64,000 nt of DNA from Mucilaginibacter pallidiroseus. Lineage in GTDB: Bacteria; Bacteroidota; Bacteroidia; Sphingobacteriales; Sphingobacteriaceae. Where the stretch lies: contig NZ_VOEJ01000001.1 of NCBI RefSeq assembly GCF_007846085.1, positions 806,001 to 870,000 of the forward strand, in the 5' to 3' direction. The first letter of the stretch is position 1, and each line of letters starts with the position of its first letter. A program made the translations under genes and the position numbers. The notes under the pieces are model-generated. The model was not told the origin of the DNA, did no database searches, and was given only the letters and a program-made list of their open reading frames with translations. Of this stretch, positions 26,294 through 33,993 are shown one piece after another.

Positions 26294-28576
26294 ATGAAAA
26301 AAGGATTACTCTTTTTAAGTACTGTACTTTGTTCTGCTTCTTTATTTGCGCAACAGGTTAGTAAAGTTACCGACCCTGTTGAGTGGATTAACCCTTTAAT
26401 GGGTACCCAATCAAAATACGACCTCAGTAATGGCAACACCTACCCCGCTGTAGCTGTACCATGGGGTATGAACTTCTGGACACCGCAAACCGGCAAAATG
26501 GGCGACGGATGGCAATATACCTATGACGCTTACAAAATAAACGGCTTTAAGCAAACACACCAGCCATCACCATGGATGAACGATTATGGCCAGTTTGCAA
26601 TAATGCCCGTAACAGGCAAGGTGAAAGTCGCCCAAAAAGGTCGCGAAAGCTGGTTCTCTCACAAAGCCGAGATATCAAAGCCATACTACTACAGCGTTTA
26701 CCTGGCCGATCATGATGTAACTACCGAGATCACCCCGACAGAACGCGCTGCACAATTTAGATTTACCTACCCACAGACGGACAGCTCACACATTATTGTA
26801 GATGCATTTGACAGGGGTTCTTACATTAAAGTTATTCCCGGCGAGCGCAAAATAGTAGGTTACACTACCAAAGTGGCACGCGGACCTTTAAAGAATTTCA
26901 AGAACTGGTTTGTGATTTATGTAGATAAGCCTATTGCGTCGTCACAAACCTATAATGATACTGTTGCCACGGGCAAGCAGGAACTTGATGCTAAACACGT
27001 AATGGCCGTTGTAAGCTTCAAAACCAAAAAGGGCGAAAAGGTTAATATGCGCGTAGCATCTTCATTCATCAGCCTTGAGCAAGCCGAACTTAACCTGCAA
27101 CGCGAAATAGGCAGCAAAACTTTTGATGCCGTTAAAGCCGAAGCTAAAACTACCTGGAACGAAACTCTTAGTCGCCTGGCAGTTGAAGGCGGAAGCACAG
27201 ACCAGGTGCGTACATTTTACTCCTGCCTTTACCGTATGCTGTTTTTCCCGAACAAAATGTACGAGATAAATAAAGAAGGCAAGGTAATGCACTACAGCGC
27301 ACAAAACGGACAGATTTTGCCTGGTTATAAGTTTGCAGGTACCGGTTTCTGGGATACTTTTAGGGCGTTGTATCCATTCCTCAACCTTGTTTATCCGTCA
27401 ATAAACAAAGAGATGCAGGAAGGCCTTATCAATGATTATAAAGAAGGTGGTTGGCTACCCGAGTGGAGCAGCCCGGGCTACAGCGATGTAATGGTTGGTA
27501 ACAACTCGGCGTCGGTTGTATCTGATGCTTACATAAAAGGTATCCGTGGTTATGATATCTATAAATTATGGGAAGCTGTGGTACACGGCGCAAATAACGA
27601 CGGGCCAAATGCTACCGGCCGCGACGGCGTTGAATATTACAACAAGCTTGGTTACGTACCTTATGACGTTAAAATAAACGAAAACGCCGCGCGTACTTTA
27701 GAATATGCGTATGATGATTTTGCCATTTATCAGTTGGGCCGCGCGTTAGGCAAACCGAAGTCTGAGACTGACATTTTCAAACAACGCAGCATGAATTATA
27801 AAAACCTTTTTGATAAGGAGTACAACATGATGCGCGGTAAAAACAAGGACGGTAAATTCCAAAGCCCATTTAATCCGCTTAAATGGGGTGATGCCTTTAC
27901 CGAAGGCAACAGCTGGCATTATACCTGGAGCGTTTTTCATGACGTACAAGGACTTGTTGACCTGATGGGTGGCAAGCAACGCTTTGTTGCCAAGTTGGAC
28001 TCAGTATTTACCTTGCCGCCAATATTTGATGATAGCTACTACGGTGAAGTGATACATGAGATCCGCGAAATGCAGATTGCAGATATGGGCCAATACGCGC
28101 ATGGAAATCAGCCTATTCAACACATGATATATCTTTACAATTACGCAGGCGAGCCATGGAAAACTCAGCTGCATGTGCGTGATGTAATGAACAAGCTATA
28201 CAAAGCTACACCTGATGGTTATTGCGGTGATGAAGACAACGGCCAGACATCAGCCTGGTACATCTTCTCATCAATGGGCTTCTACCCAGTTTGCCCCGCT
28301 ACAGACCAGTATGTATTGGGTGCACCGCTATTTAGAAAAGTTACGCTTACATTGGAAAATGGCAAACAGGTTGTTATAAATGCTGCTAATAATAGCGATG
28401 CAAACCGTTATGTTAACCAGCTATCTGTTAACGGAAAGCCATATGGTGTAAACTGGTTAAGCCACAAAGCGCTGCAACAAGGCGCGACGCTTAATTTCCA
28501 AATGTCGGCAGCACCTAATAAAACAAGGGGTACAAAAACAACAGATGTACCTTATTCTTTATCTACCGAAAAGTAA
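26294..28576 (+). CDS. GH92-family alpha-mannosidase
   Basis: A 760-residue exported enzyme: signal peptide ends near SLFAQQ. The GH92 layout is clear: an N-terminal beta domain with WINPLMGTQ and GNTYPAVAVPWGM, then an (alpha/alpha)6 catalytic domain. Signatures seen are GTGFWDTFRALYPF, the PEWSSPGYSDVMVGNNS loop and GYCGDEDNGQTSAWY with YIFSSMGFYPVCP. The acidic residues in the loop GDEDNGQ match the calcium-dependent catalytic site of this family. Members cut alpha-1,2- (or 1,3-, 1,4-) mannose links by inversion. It sits next to susCD, which points to uptake of mannosides, for example from N-glycans or yeast mannan. Exact linkage is not predictable. Confidence 0.95.
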   Translation: MKKGLLFLSTVLCSASLFAQQVSKVTDPVEWINPLMGTQSKYDLSNGNTYPAVAVPWGMNFWTPQTGKMGDGWQYTYDAYKINGFKQTHQPSPWMNDYGQFAIMPVTGKVKVAQKGRESWFSHKAEISKPYYYSVYLADHDVTTEITPTERAAQFRFTYPQTDSSHIIVDAFDRGSYIKVIPGERKIVGYTTKVARGPLKNFKNWFVIYVDKPIASSQTYNDTVATGKQELDAKHVMAVVSFKTKKGEKVNMRVASSFISLEQAELNLQREIGSKTFDAVKAEAKTTWNETLSRLAVEGGSTDQVRTFYSCLYRMLFFPNKMYEINKEGKVMHYSAQNGQILPGYKFAGTGFWDTFRALYPFLNLVYPSINKEMQEGLINDYKEGGWLPEWSSPGYSDVMVGNNSASVVSDAYIKGIRGYDIYKLWEAVVHGANNDGPNATGRDGVEYYNKLGYVPYDVKINENAARTLEYAYDDFAIYQLGRALGKPKSETDIFKQRSMNYKNLFDKEYNMMRGKNKDGKFQSPFNPLKWGDAFTEGNSWHYTWSVFHDVQGLVDLMGGKQRFVAKLDSVFTLPPIFDDSYYGEVIHEIREMQIADMGQYAHGNQPIQHMIYLYNYAGEPWKTQLHVRDVMNKLYKATPDGYCGDEDNGQTSAWYIFSSMGFYPVCPATDQYVLGAPLFRKVTLTLENGKQVVINAANNSDANRYVNQLSVNGKPYGVNWLSHKALQQGATLNFQMSAAPNKTRGTKTTDVPYSLSTEK

Positions 28577-28584
28577 ACGAAACT

Positions 28585-29745
28585 ATGAAAGCTGTAAGAT
28601 TTTTAATTTGCCTAATATTTGTAACAGGTTTATTTAAATCGATCGCCTTTTCACAACAAACACCAGTTAAAACAGCGCCTGCAACAACAGCAGCCGCTGT
28701 TGCTGTTTTGCCCCCTGCCCCGGCCTTGCTAAGCACGCTGAAGTTAGGGATTGCCGGCTTGTCGCATGATCATGTACACAATATCCTGAACGACTATAAA
28801 GCCGGTAAAGTAGTTATAGTTGGCATAGCCGAGGCTGATAAGCAACTCCGTGACCGCTATCAGCAACAATATCAGTTGCCTGATTCCTTATTTTTTGATG
28901 ACCTTAAAAAGCTGGCTGTTACAAAAAAGCCAGACGCTGTATTGGGCTTTAACCCGGTGGCAAAACATATTGATGTAGTTGAAACCTGCGCCCCTTTAGG
29001 GATATCGGTAATGGTTGAAAAACCTTTAGCTGCTACACTTGCCCAGGCTCGCCGTATGGAGTTTTTAGCACTTAAATACTACGTTAAAGTCTTAACAAAC
29101 TACGAAACTACCTGGTATCCGTCATATCAGTACGTGTACAACATGACCAGTAAAGATAGCATTGGGCAGATCCGTAAAATGGTGGTACATGATGGACACG
29201 AAGGGCCGAAAGAGATTGGATGCAGCAAAGAGTTTGTAAGCTGGCTTACGGACCCTGAACTAAACGGCGGCGGGGCCCTTATTGACTTTGGCTGCTACGG
29301 TGCCGATTTGATGACCTGGTTGATGAACGGACAAAAGCCCATTGCGGTCACCGCGATTGCTAAGCACTACAAACCTCAAACCTATCCGAAAGTTGAGGAT
29401 GATGTAAATATTTTAGTGGAATATCCCACTGCCACTGGCATCATTGAAGCATCATGGAACTGGCCGTTTTCAATAAAAGATCTTGAAGTTTTTGGCGACG
29501 AAGGATATATGCATGCTGTTGATCCAAACTATGTATATACCCGCGCCGGTAAAAAAAATACAGGTGGTAATGCCCCACCGCTTGAGGCAAATCAAAACCA
29601 CCCTATAAGCTATTTGCAACGGGTGCTGCAAAACAGGCTGCTCGGGCTTACAGATAGGTCTTCATTAAAATACAATATTATTGTAATGCAGATACTGGAT
29701 GCTTCCAAACGATCAATAGCTGAAGGCAAAAGGATTGCCCTTTAG
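28585..29745 (+). CDS. Exported Gfo/Idh/MocA-family oxidoreductase
   Basis: A 386-residue protein with a signal peptide (hydrophobic segment to about FSQQ), then a Pro/Ala-rich linker and a Rossmann domain starting LKLGIAGLSHDHVHNIL. The family motif VEKPLA is present near the end of the nucleotide domain, and the C-terminal domain has GGGALIDFGCYGADLMTWLM. Such exported members often hold their NAD(P) tightly and act on sugars. It is eight bases after the GH92 gene, so it is probably cotranscribed and may modify the released sugar. GFGxxN-type variant of the glycine motif: here GLSHDH, so cofactor binding should be checked. Confidence 0.9.
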   Translation: MKAVRFLICLIFVTGLFKSIAFSQQTPVKTAPATTAAAVAVLPPAPALLSTLKLGIAGLSHDHVHNILNDYKAGKVVIVGIAEADKQLRDRYQQQYQLPDSLFFDDLKKLAVTKKPDAVLGFNPVAKHIDVVETCAPLGISVMVEKPLAATLAQARRMEFLALKYYVKVLTNYETTWYPSYQYVYNMTSKDSIGQIRKMVVHDGHEGPKEIGCSKEFVSWLTDPELNGGGALIDFGCYGADLMTWLMNGQKPIAVTAIAKHYKPQTYPKVEDDVNILVEYPTATGIIEASWNWPFSIKDLEVFGDEGYMHAVDPNYVYTRAGKKNTGGNAPPLEANQNHPISYLQRVLQNRLLGLTDRSSLKYNIIVMQILDASKRSIAEGKRIAL

Positions 29746-29764
29746 TATCCACTTTAAAACATGC

Positions 29765-29793
29765 GAAAGGCCCCAAACACATTGGGGCCTTTC
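29765..29793 (+). terminator. Terminator after the GH92/oxidoreductase operon
   Basis: A 12-base-pair perfect stem GAAAGGCCCCAA/TTGGGGCCTTTC with a five-base loop, 20 bases after the stop codon. The T-run after it is short. Confidence 0.8.
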
Positions 29794-29890
29794 TGTTTGG
29801 GACCAAACATTACACGTTGTATTATTTATTAACAGTTAATACGCGGATATATAATTATAGTATTTTAGCACCCAAATTTTATCTACTATT

Positions 29891-30751
29891 ATGCTAAAGC
29901 AATTTTCTGCACTACTACCCCTATGCTTTTTAGGCATGGTTGCCTGCCAGTCAAAACCGGCCCCCGCCGATAAAAAAGCTGCCGATACAGCCGCGACCGA
30001 AAAAACAGCCGATGCTCCTGCAGAGGGGGCAAAGGTGGCAACCGGCCCAATTGATAAAGCTGCAATAATGGCCCGTAAACAAGTGCCTGTTGTATGCTAT
30101 CACCAAATACGAGACTGGCGCCCGAAAGACTCGAAAGGTGCTAAAGACTATATAGTACAGATAGCAGCTTTTAAAGAGCACATGAAGATGCTGGCAGACA
30201 GCGGTTACCACACCATCCTGCCCGATCAATTGTATAATTACCTGGTAAACGGTGCAGCCCTGCCAAAAAAACCAATAATGCTTACGTTTGATGATACCGA
30301 CCTTGACCAGTATACCATAGCCGCGCCCGAGATGAAAAAGTACGGCTTTAAAGGTGTATTTTTTATAATGACGGTATCTATTGGCAGGCCAAACTACATG
30401 AACAAGGAGCAAATTAAGCAACTATCAGATGCTGGCCATGTTATAGGCTCACATACATGGGATCACCACAACTTTAAAAAATTTACCGGTAAAGATTGGG
30501 AAACACAGATAGATAAACCAACCAAGAAATTGGAAGAAATAACAGGCAAAAAAATCACCTGGTTTGCATACCCATTCGGCTTATGGAACGCTCAGGGCAT
30601 ACCTGAATTAAAGAAGCGTGGCTTCATTGGCGCTTTCCAACTGGCCGAAAAGCGCGATCCTAACGAGCCTTTGTTCACCATCCGAAGAATATTAGACAGC
30701 GGTTACTGGAGCACAAAAACATTTGGCAACAACGTTCGCAGTAGCTTTTAA
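29891..30751 (+). CDS. Polysaccharide deacetylase lipoprotein (NodB fold)
   Basis: A 286-residue lipoprotein with lipobox MVACQSK (Cys about residue 20) and an Ala/Thr/Glu-rich linker to about residue 55. The NodB domain follows: first motif IMLTFDDTD (metal-binding Asp pair), then the His motif GSHTWDHHNF and a later WFAYPFGLWN. It would remove N- or O-acetyl groups from an extracellular polysaccharide or peptidoglycan. The active-site Asp and both metal His residues are present. It lies just after the GH92 operon but behind a terminator, so a link to it is open. Confidence 0.88.
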   Translation: MLKQFSALLPLCFLGMVACQSKPAPADKKAADTAATEKTADAPAEGAKVATGPIDKAAIMARKQVPVVCYHQIRDWRPKDSKGAKDYIVQIAAFKEHMKMLADSGYHTILPDQLYNYLVNGAALPKKPIMLTFDDTDLDQYTIAAPEMKKYGFKGVFFIMTVSIGRPNYMNKEQIKQLSDAGHVIGSHTWDHHNFKKFTGKDWETQIDKPTKKLEEITGKKITWFAYPFGLWNAQGIPELKKRGFIGAFQLAEKRDPNEPLFTIRRILDSGYWSTKTFGNNVRSSF

Positions 30752-30770
30752 TCTTACTTAAATAAAATGT

Positions 30771-30808
30771 AAACCCTCTTTTGTAACAACATCAGGGGGT
30801 TTATTTTT
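30771..30808 (+). terminator. Likely terminator after the deacetylase gene
   Basis: AAACCCTC (30771-30778) can pair with GGGGGTTT (30795-30802) for eight pairs including one wobble, and a TTATTTTT run follows. The T-run is also part of the promoter at 30780-30809, so the two signals overlap. Confidence 0.5.
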
Positions 30809-30809
30809 G
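30780..30809 (+). promoter_or_regulatory. Bacteroidota-type promoter
   Basis: TTTG (30780-30783) and TATTTTTG (30802-30809) match the -33 TTTG and -7 TAnnTTTG elements with an 18-base spacer. Start codon of the next gene is 20 bases downstream. Confidence 0.6.
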
Positions 30810-30828
30810 CAATCACTATATTTAAACC

Positions 30829-31302
30829 ATGATAGCCAACCTTCGCTTAATTACTTGCACCACTGCTTTTGCCTTAGCACTTGCCGCCTGTGATACTAAA
30901 AAAACTGAACCGGCTCCAAGCCCTGCCGAAAGCAACGCAAAATTAATAAAGGAGCATTTTCAATTACTAAACGAGCACGAGCTAAAACCATTGATTGCTC
31001 AATATGACACGAAAGCAGTAATTGTAACGAGCGATTACCCCGGCGAGCTGCATGGCCAGCCCGGTGCCGACCAGGTATTTCATCAAACTTTTTACGTATC
31101 GCCTGATGCAAAGTACCTTGTGGGCAATACGATTATTAATGATACCGTTGCTGTAGTGGAATATGATGTGATCGGCCTTCGCGAGGGGCACGACAGCCCA
31201 ATACGCTATGATGTGCGAAATTGCAGCGTATTCAAAATCAAGGATAACAAGATAATCAGCGAGGCTACCTACGTCAACAGTAAGCTATACAACGCCAAGT
31301 AA
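30829..31302 (+). CDS. NTF2/SnoaL-like lipoprotein
   Basis: A 157-residue protein with lipobox LAACDTK (Cys about residue 21). The mature part has the pattern of an NTF2-like cone: an N-terminal helix with NAKLIKEHFQLLNEHELKPLIAQYDTKAV, a GADQVFHQTFYV segment and paired strands (VAVVEYDVIGLREG, YDVRNCSVFKIKDNKIISEATY). Such lipoproteins often bind small ligands or act as DUF4440-type enzymes. No catalytic residue can be named. It has its own promoter and is five bases before the NlpC/P60 gene. Confidence 0.75.
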   Translation: MIANLRLITCTTAFALALAACDTKKTEPAPSPAESNAKLIKEHFQLLNEHELKPLIAQYDTKAVIVTSDYPGELHGQPGADQVFHQTFYVSPDAKYLVGNTIINDTVAVVEYDVIGLREGHDSPIRYDVRNCSVFKIKDNKIISEATYVNSKLYNAK

Positions 31303-31307
31303 TATAC

Positions 31308-31910
31308 ATGCCGCTACAACGACTTTATTTGAAGCAGATATTTTTTTTAATTACGGCCACAGTTTTGCTATCGGCTTGTCATTCGCGCAAACTAACACAA
31401 CGCCCTACTGCCGATGCGGTGAACGATATGCTGGCCAAACAGCGCGGCCCGTATGTGATGGTAAAACCGGATAAGGAGATTGCCGACAAGTATGCTACAA
31501 TAATGCAGGTTAAACGCAACGATATACAAAACGGCAGGTTATATACTTTTATTGAAGAATGGCTGGGCGTGCCTTATCGCTTTGGCGGCATGGATAAGGA
31601 AGGCGTGGATTGTTCTGGCCTGGTATCTTTACTGCAGCTACAGGTTTATGACCAACCCGTACCACGCACAACGGCCCAGCAGGCCAACGCGGTTAAACGA
31701 AAATACGAGGACGAACTGAAAGAAGGCGACCTTGTTTTTTTTGACTTCGACGGCAGGCAGTTTAGCCATGTGGGTGTTTACCTGCAAAACGGTTACATTG
31801 TACATGCAAGCACCCGCAAGGGCGTTATAGTAGTGCGCCTTCATGACCGCGGCATATATCAGTACTTTTCAAGGGCCGGATCCGTAACTGATCACTCTAC
31901 AACAAATTAA
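31308..31910 (+). CDS. NlpC/P60 (C40) cell-wall peptidase lipoprotein
   Basis: A 200-residue lipoprotein with lipobox LLSACHSR (Cys about residue 24). The C-terminal NlpC/P60 domain starts near residue 85: PYRFGGMDKEGVDCSGLVSLL holds the catalytic Cys, FSHVGVYLQNG the His, and YIVHASTRKGV the third polar residue. Such enzymes cut the gamma-D-Glu/diamino acid link in peptidoglycan peptides. It is likely in one operon with the NTF2-like lipoprotein, five bases upstream. Confidence 0.93.
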   Translation: MPLQRLYLKQIFFLITATVLLSACHSRKLTQRPTADAVNDMLAKQRGPYVMVKPDKEIADKYATIMQVKRNDIQNGRLYTFIEEWLGVPYRFGGMDKEGVDCSGLVSLLQLQVYDQPVPRTTAQQANAVKRKYEDELKEGDLVFFDFDGRQFSHVGVYLQNGYIVHASTRKGVIVVRLHDRGIYQYFSRAGSVTDHSTTN

Positions 31911-31946
31911 ACCAACCCTTAATTAGCTTTTAGCTACCTTATTTGA

Positions 31947-31954
31947 TAATTTTG
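31947..31954 (+). promoter_or_regulatory. Possible -7 element abutting a start codon
   Basis: TAATTTTG matches TAnnTTTG exactly. It ends four bases before the ATG at 31959, so a transcript from it would be nearly leaderless. A clear -33 element is not seen. Confidence 0.35.
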
Positions 31955-31958
31955 CACA

Positions 31959-32081
31959 ATGTCAAAACCCAAAGCCGACTACTCTTTCTGGACCAAGTAT
32001 AAGCGTTTTGCAGGTAACGAAATACTGCTTTATCTCATCATGATAGTCGGCATTATACTCGGTATTATAATCTTTAGTTGA
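31959..32081 (+). CDS. Small single-pass membrane protein, 40 residues
   Basis: A short gene of 40 codons plus stop: the protein begins MSKPKADYSFWTKYKRFAGN, with positive charges, and ends in one strongly hydrophobic helix (LLYLIMIVGIILGIIIFS). The composition is far from random and fits a small inner-membrane protein. It is convergent with the DUF3857 gene, one base apart. No family is known to me. Function unknown. Confidence 0.6.
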   Translation: MSKPKADYSFWTKYKRFAGNEILLYLIMIVGIILGIIIFS

Positions 32082-32082
32082 G

Positions 32083-33993
32083 CTATAGCTTTATCAGCGT
32101 TGCATTATAATTATCAGCATCTACAGCTGCTTGGTAAAAATCAACCAAATCCCGGTATAACTCTTTTTTGTAAGTTCCATCGATAACCTGCATGTAACGT
32201 TTGTAGGTAAGTTTGTTGCCGTTAATAGTCATACTGGCCCTAAACTTCCCAAAAGGTTTATCAATGTTCACGTTCAGCAGATTATGGTCACTCTTGTAGT
32301 TTGCAGGCAGTATGTATACAAGTTCATCCTCGTCGGTATAACCTGTTGTTATACAAACATTAGTTGCCCTGTTCCTAACATCGCGTGGTGCCCTGTTAAT
32401 GCGGTTTACAGGATTTATTGAAAAATACAATTTTCCGTTATCAGTGCTTGCAAAGTTAACCGCCTCAATTTTTAAATTTTCTGTGGTGGCAGGAGCATCA
32501 CCTTTGTCCTGCTTGATATCAAAACCCTGCACATATAAGTTGCTGATATTGCTGTAACGCTTTTGCAATAGTTTTGCCTGCTCTCCCGTTGTTTCACCAA
32601 TTAAGCCTTCGTCGTTATCATATTGCAAACCATTAAGTGTGGTAGTCAAATTCCCCCTTAAAACGCCCGCACTGTCAATAGCAAATAAACCTTTTGCAAC
32701 CTGCAGGTTTGTTGCAGCGTTATACTTAGGAGTACGCATTAGCTTACCACCCTCGGGCGTGCAGGCAAGTACTAACCTATCCGCCGTAAAGCTGCCCAAA
32801 TAACCAAATGGCATTTTCTGGCTTGTACAGTCAACCCAAGCTGTATCATTTTTTAGCGGAATACATAGTATAGCGTGATCTGCCTGGCTCATACTGGCAA
32901 AATCAGTAAGCAGACTTACCTTTTCATCGCCAGACTTTACAATGCAGTAGTAAGAAGGAATATCGGCAACCTTCAATAAGGCCGCCGTGTAATTTACAAG
33001 CGCCTTGCAATCGCCGTAATTGAGCTTATCTACATCTGATGCTAAAAATGGCTGATAGCCGCCTACCCCAACCTGCACACTTATATAATGCGTTTTCTGC
33101 TGCATGTATTCGTAGATCTTCCTGGCTTTAAGGCGCTCATCGGTGATATTCTCAGTCAAGGCTTTTATTGCAGATGTTGTTTCGGGAGAAATGCGGTCGC
33201 GTCCTGCAAGTAATTTAGTATTTACAAAGCGGCCCATGCCGTTCCAATCCGAAAAACCGCCTCTTATATTTCCATATAAAAATTCATTCGGTGCGAGTAA
33301 AAGTCTTGGTAGGTATTCGCGCCAATTTGGGCTGTAAGGCTCATCCTTCAGTGCTTTTGAGTCGTTTATCTGCCATGTGGTAAGTTTAAAACCTTTGTCA
33401 TCTGTAATGATAACCGGCTTTTCGGCGAGATTTATTTGCTTGTAACGTATGGTCAGGTCTGGCTTGTGTATTAGCGTAAAACTGCTTTTTTCAACTGCCT
33501 GGTTAACGGACTCCACCGGCAGCCAGCTGCGCAAGTTTATCGATTCGCGATAGCTCACTTCATACTCGTATTCAACCGTATATGGGTATCCAGCGTTTAC
33601 AGGCTCATAATGCTTAATCCTGTTATCTTCAAATAATGATGAGTTACTTATTGCTGCGTAATCCTTAAATTCCTTAAGTGTAAATTTATTAGTTTGTTGA
33701 CCAAACTCATTAAATACAAAACCCCTAACATATTTAACAGATGTTCTTTTATCGTAACCGATATCTATTTGCGCTGCGTCATCGCCGTTTTTATTAAATA
33801 CAGTTACCGCTTTTTTAAGGTGGTAAACAACATTGTCAAGATCAAGCACCTTATATGTTACCTCCTCGTTGCGTATAACGGAACTGGCATATGGTAACAA
33901 GTCTTTAGGCACTGAACTCACGGCATAATTTTGTTGGGCAACGGCGCTAAAACCAACTAACGCAAATACTGATGCCAAAAAAAACTTCATCAT
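32083..33993 (-). CDS. Exported DUF3857/transglutaminase-like protein, active-type
   Basis: A 636-residue protein with a signal peptide (cleavage near AVAQQ). The first ~270 residues match DUF3857 (NKNGDDAAQIDIGYDKR, RVLEP-like segments). The central part is a transglutaminase-like core: Cys in NYGDCKALV (about residue 328), His in QADHAIL (about 372) and Asp in WVDCTS, so the Cys-His-Asp triad is present. A C-terminal beta domain follows (DUF3858-type). The role of the family is not settled; a periplasmic protein-modifying or scaffolding role is likely. Its start overlaps the end of the upstream paralogue (ATGATGA), indicating coupled translation. Confidence 0.88.
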   Translation of the reverse strand: MMKFFLASVFALVGFSAVAQQNYAVSSVPKDLLPYASSVIRNEEVTYKVLDLDNVVYHLKKAVTVFNKNGDDAAQIDIGYDKRTSVKYVRGFVFNEFGQQTNKFTLKEFKDYAAISNSSLFEDNRIKHYEPVNAGYPYTVEYEYEVSYRESINLRSWLPVESVNQAVEKSSFTLIHKPDLTIRYKQINLAEKPVIITDDKGFKLTTWQINDSKALKDEPYSPNWREYLPRLLLAPNEFLYGNIRGGFSDWNGMGRFVNTKLLAGRDRISPETTSAIKALTENITDERLKARKIYEYMQQKTHYISVQVGVGGYQPFLASDVDKLNYGDCKALVNYTAALLKVADIPSYYCIVKSGDEKVSLLTDFASMSQADHAILCIPLKNDTAWVDCTSQKMPFGYLGSFTADRLVLACTPEGGKLMRTPKYNAATNLQVAKGLFAIDSAGVLRGNLTTTLNGLQYDNDEGLIGETTGEQAKLLQKRYSNISNLYVQGFDIKQDKGDAPATTENLKIEAVNFASTDNGKLYFSINPVNRINRAPRDVRNRATNVCITTGYTDEDELVYILPANYKSDHNLLNVNIDKPFGKFRASMTINGNKLTYKRYMQVIDGTYKKELYRDLVDFYQAAVDADNYNATLIKL

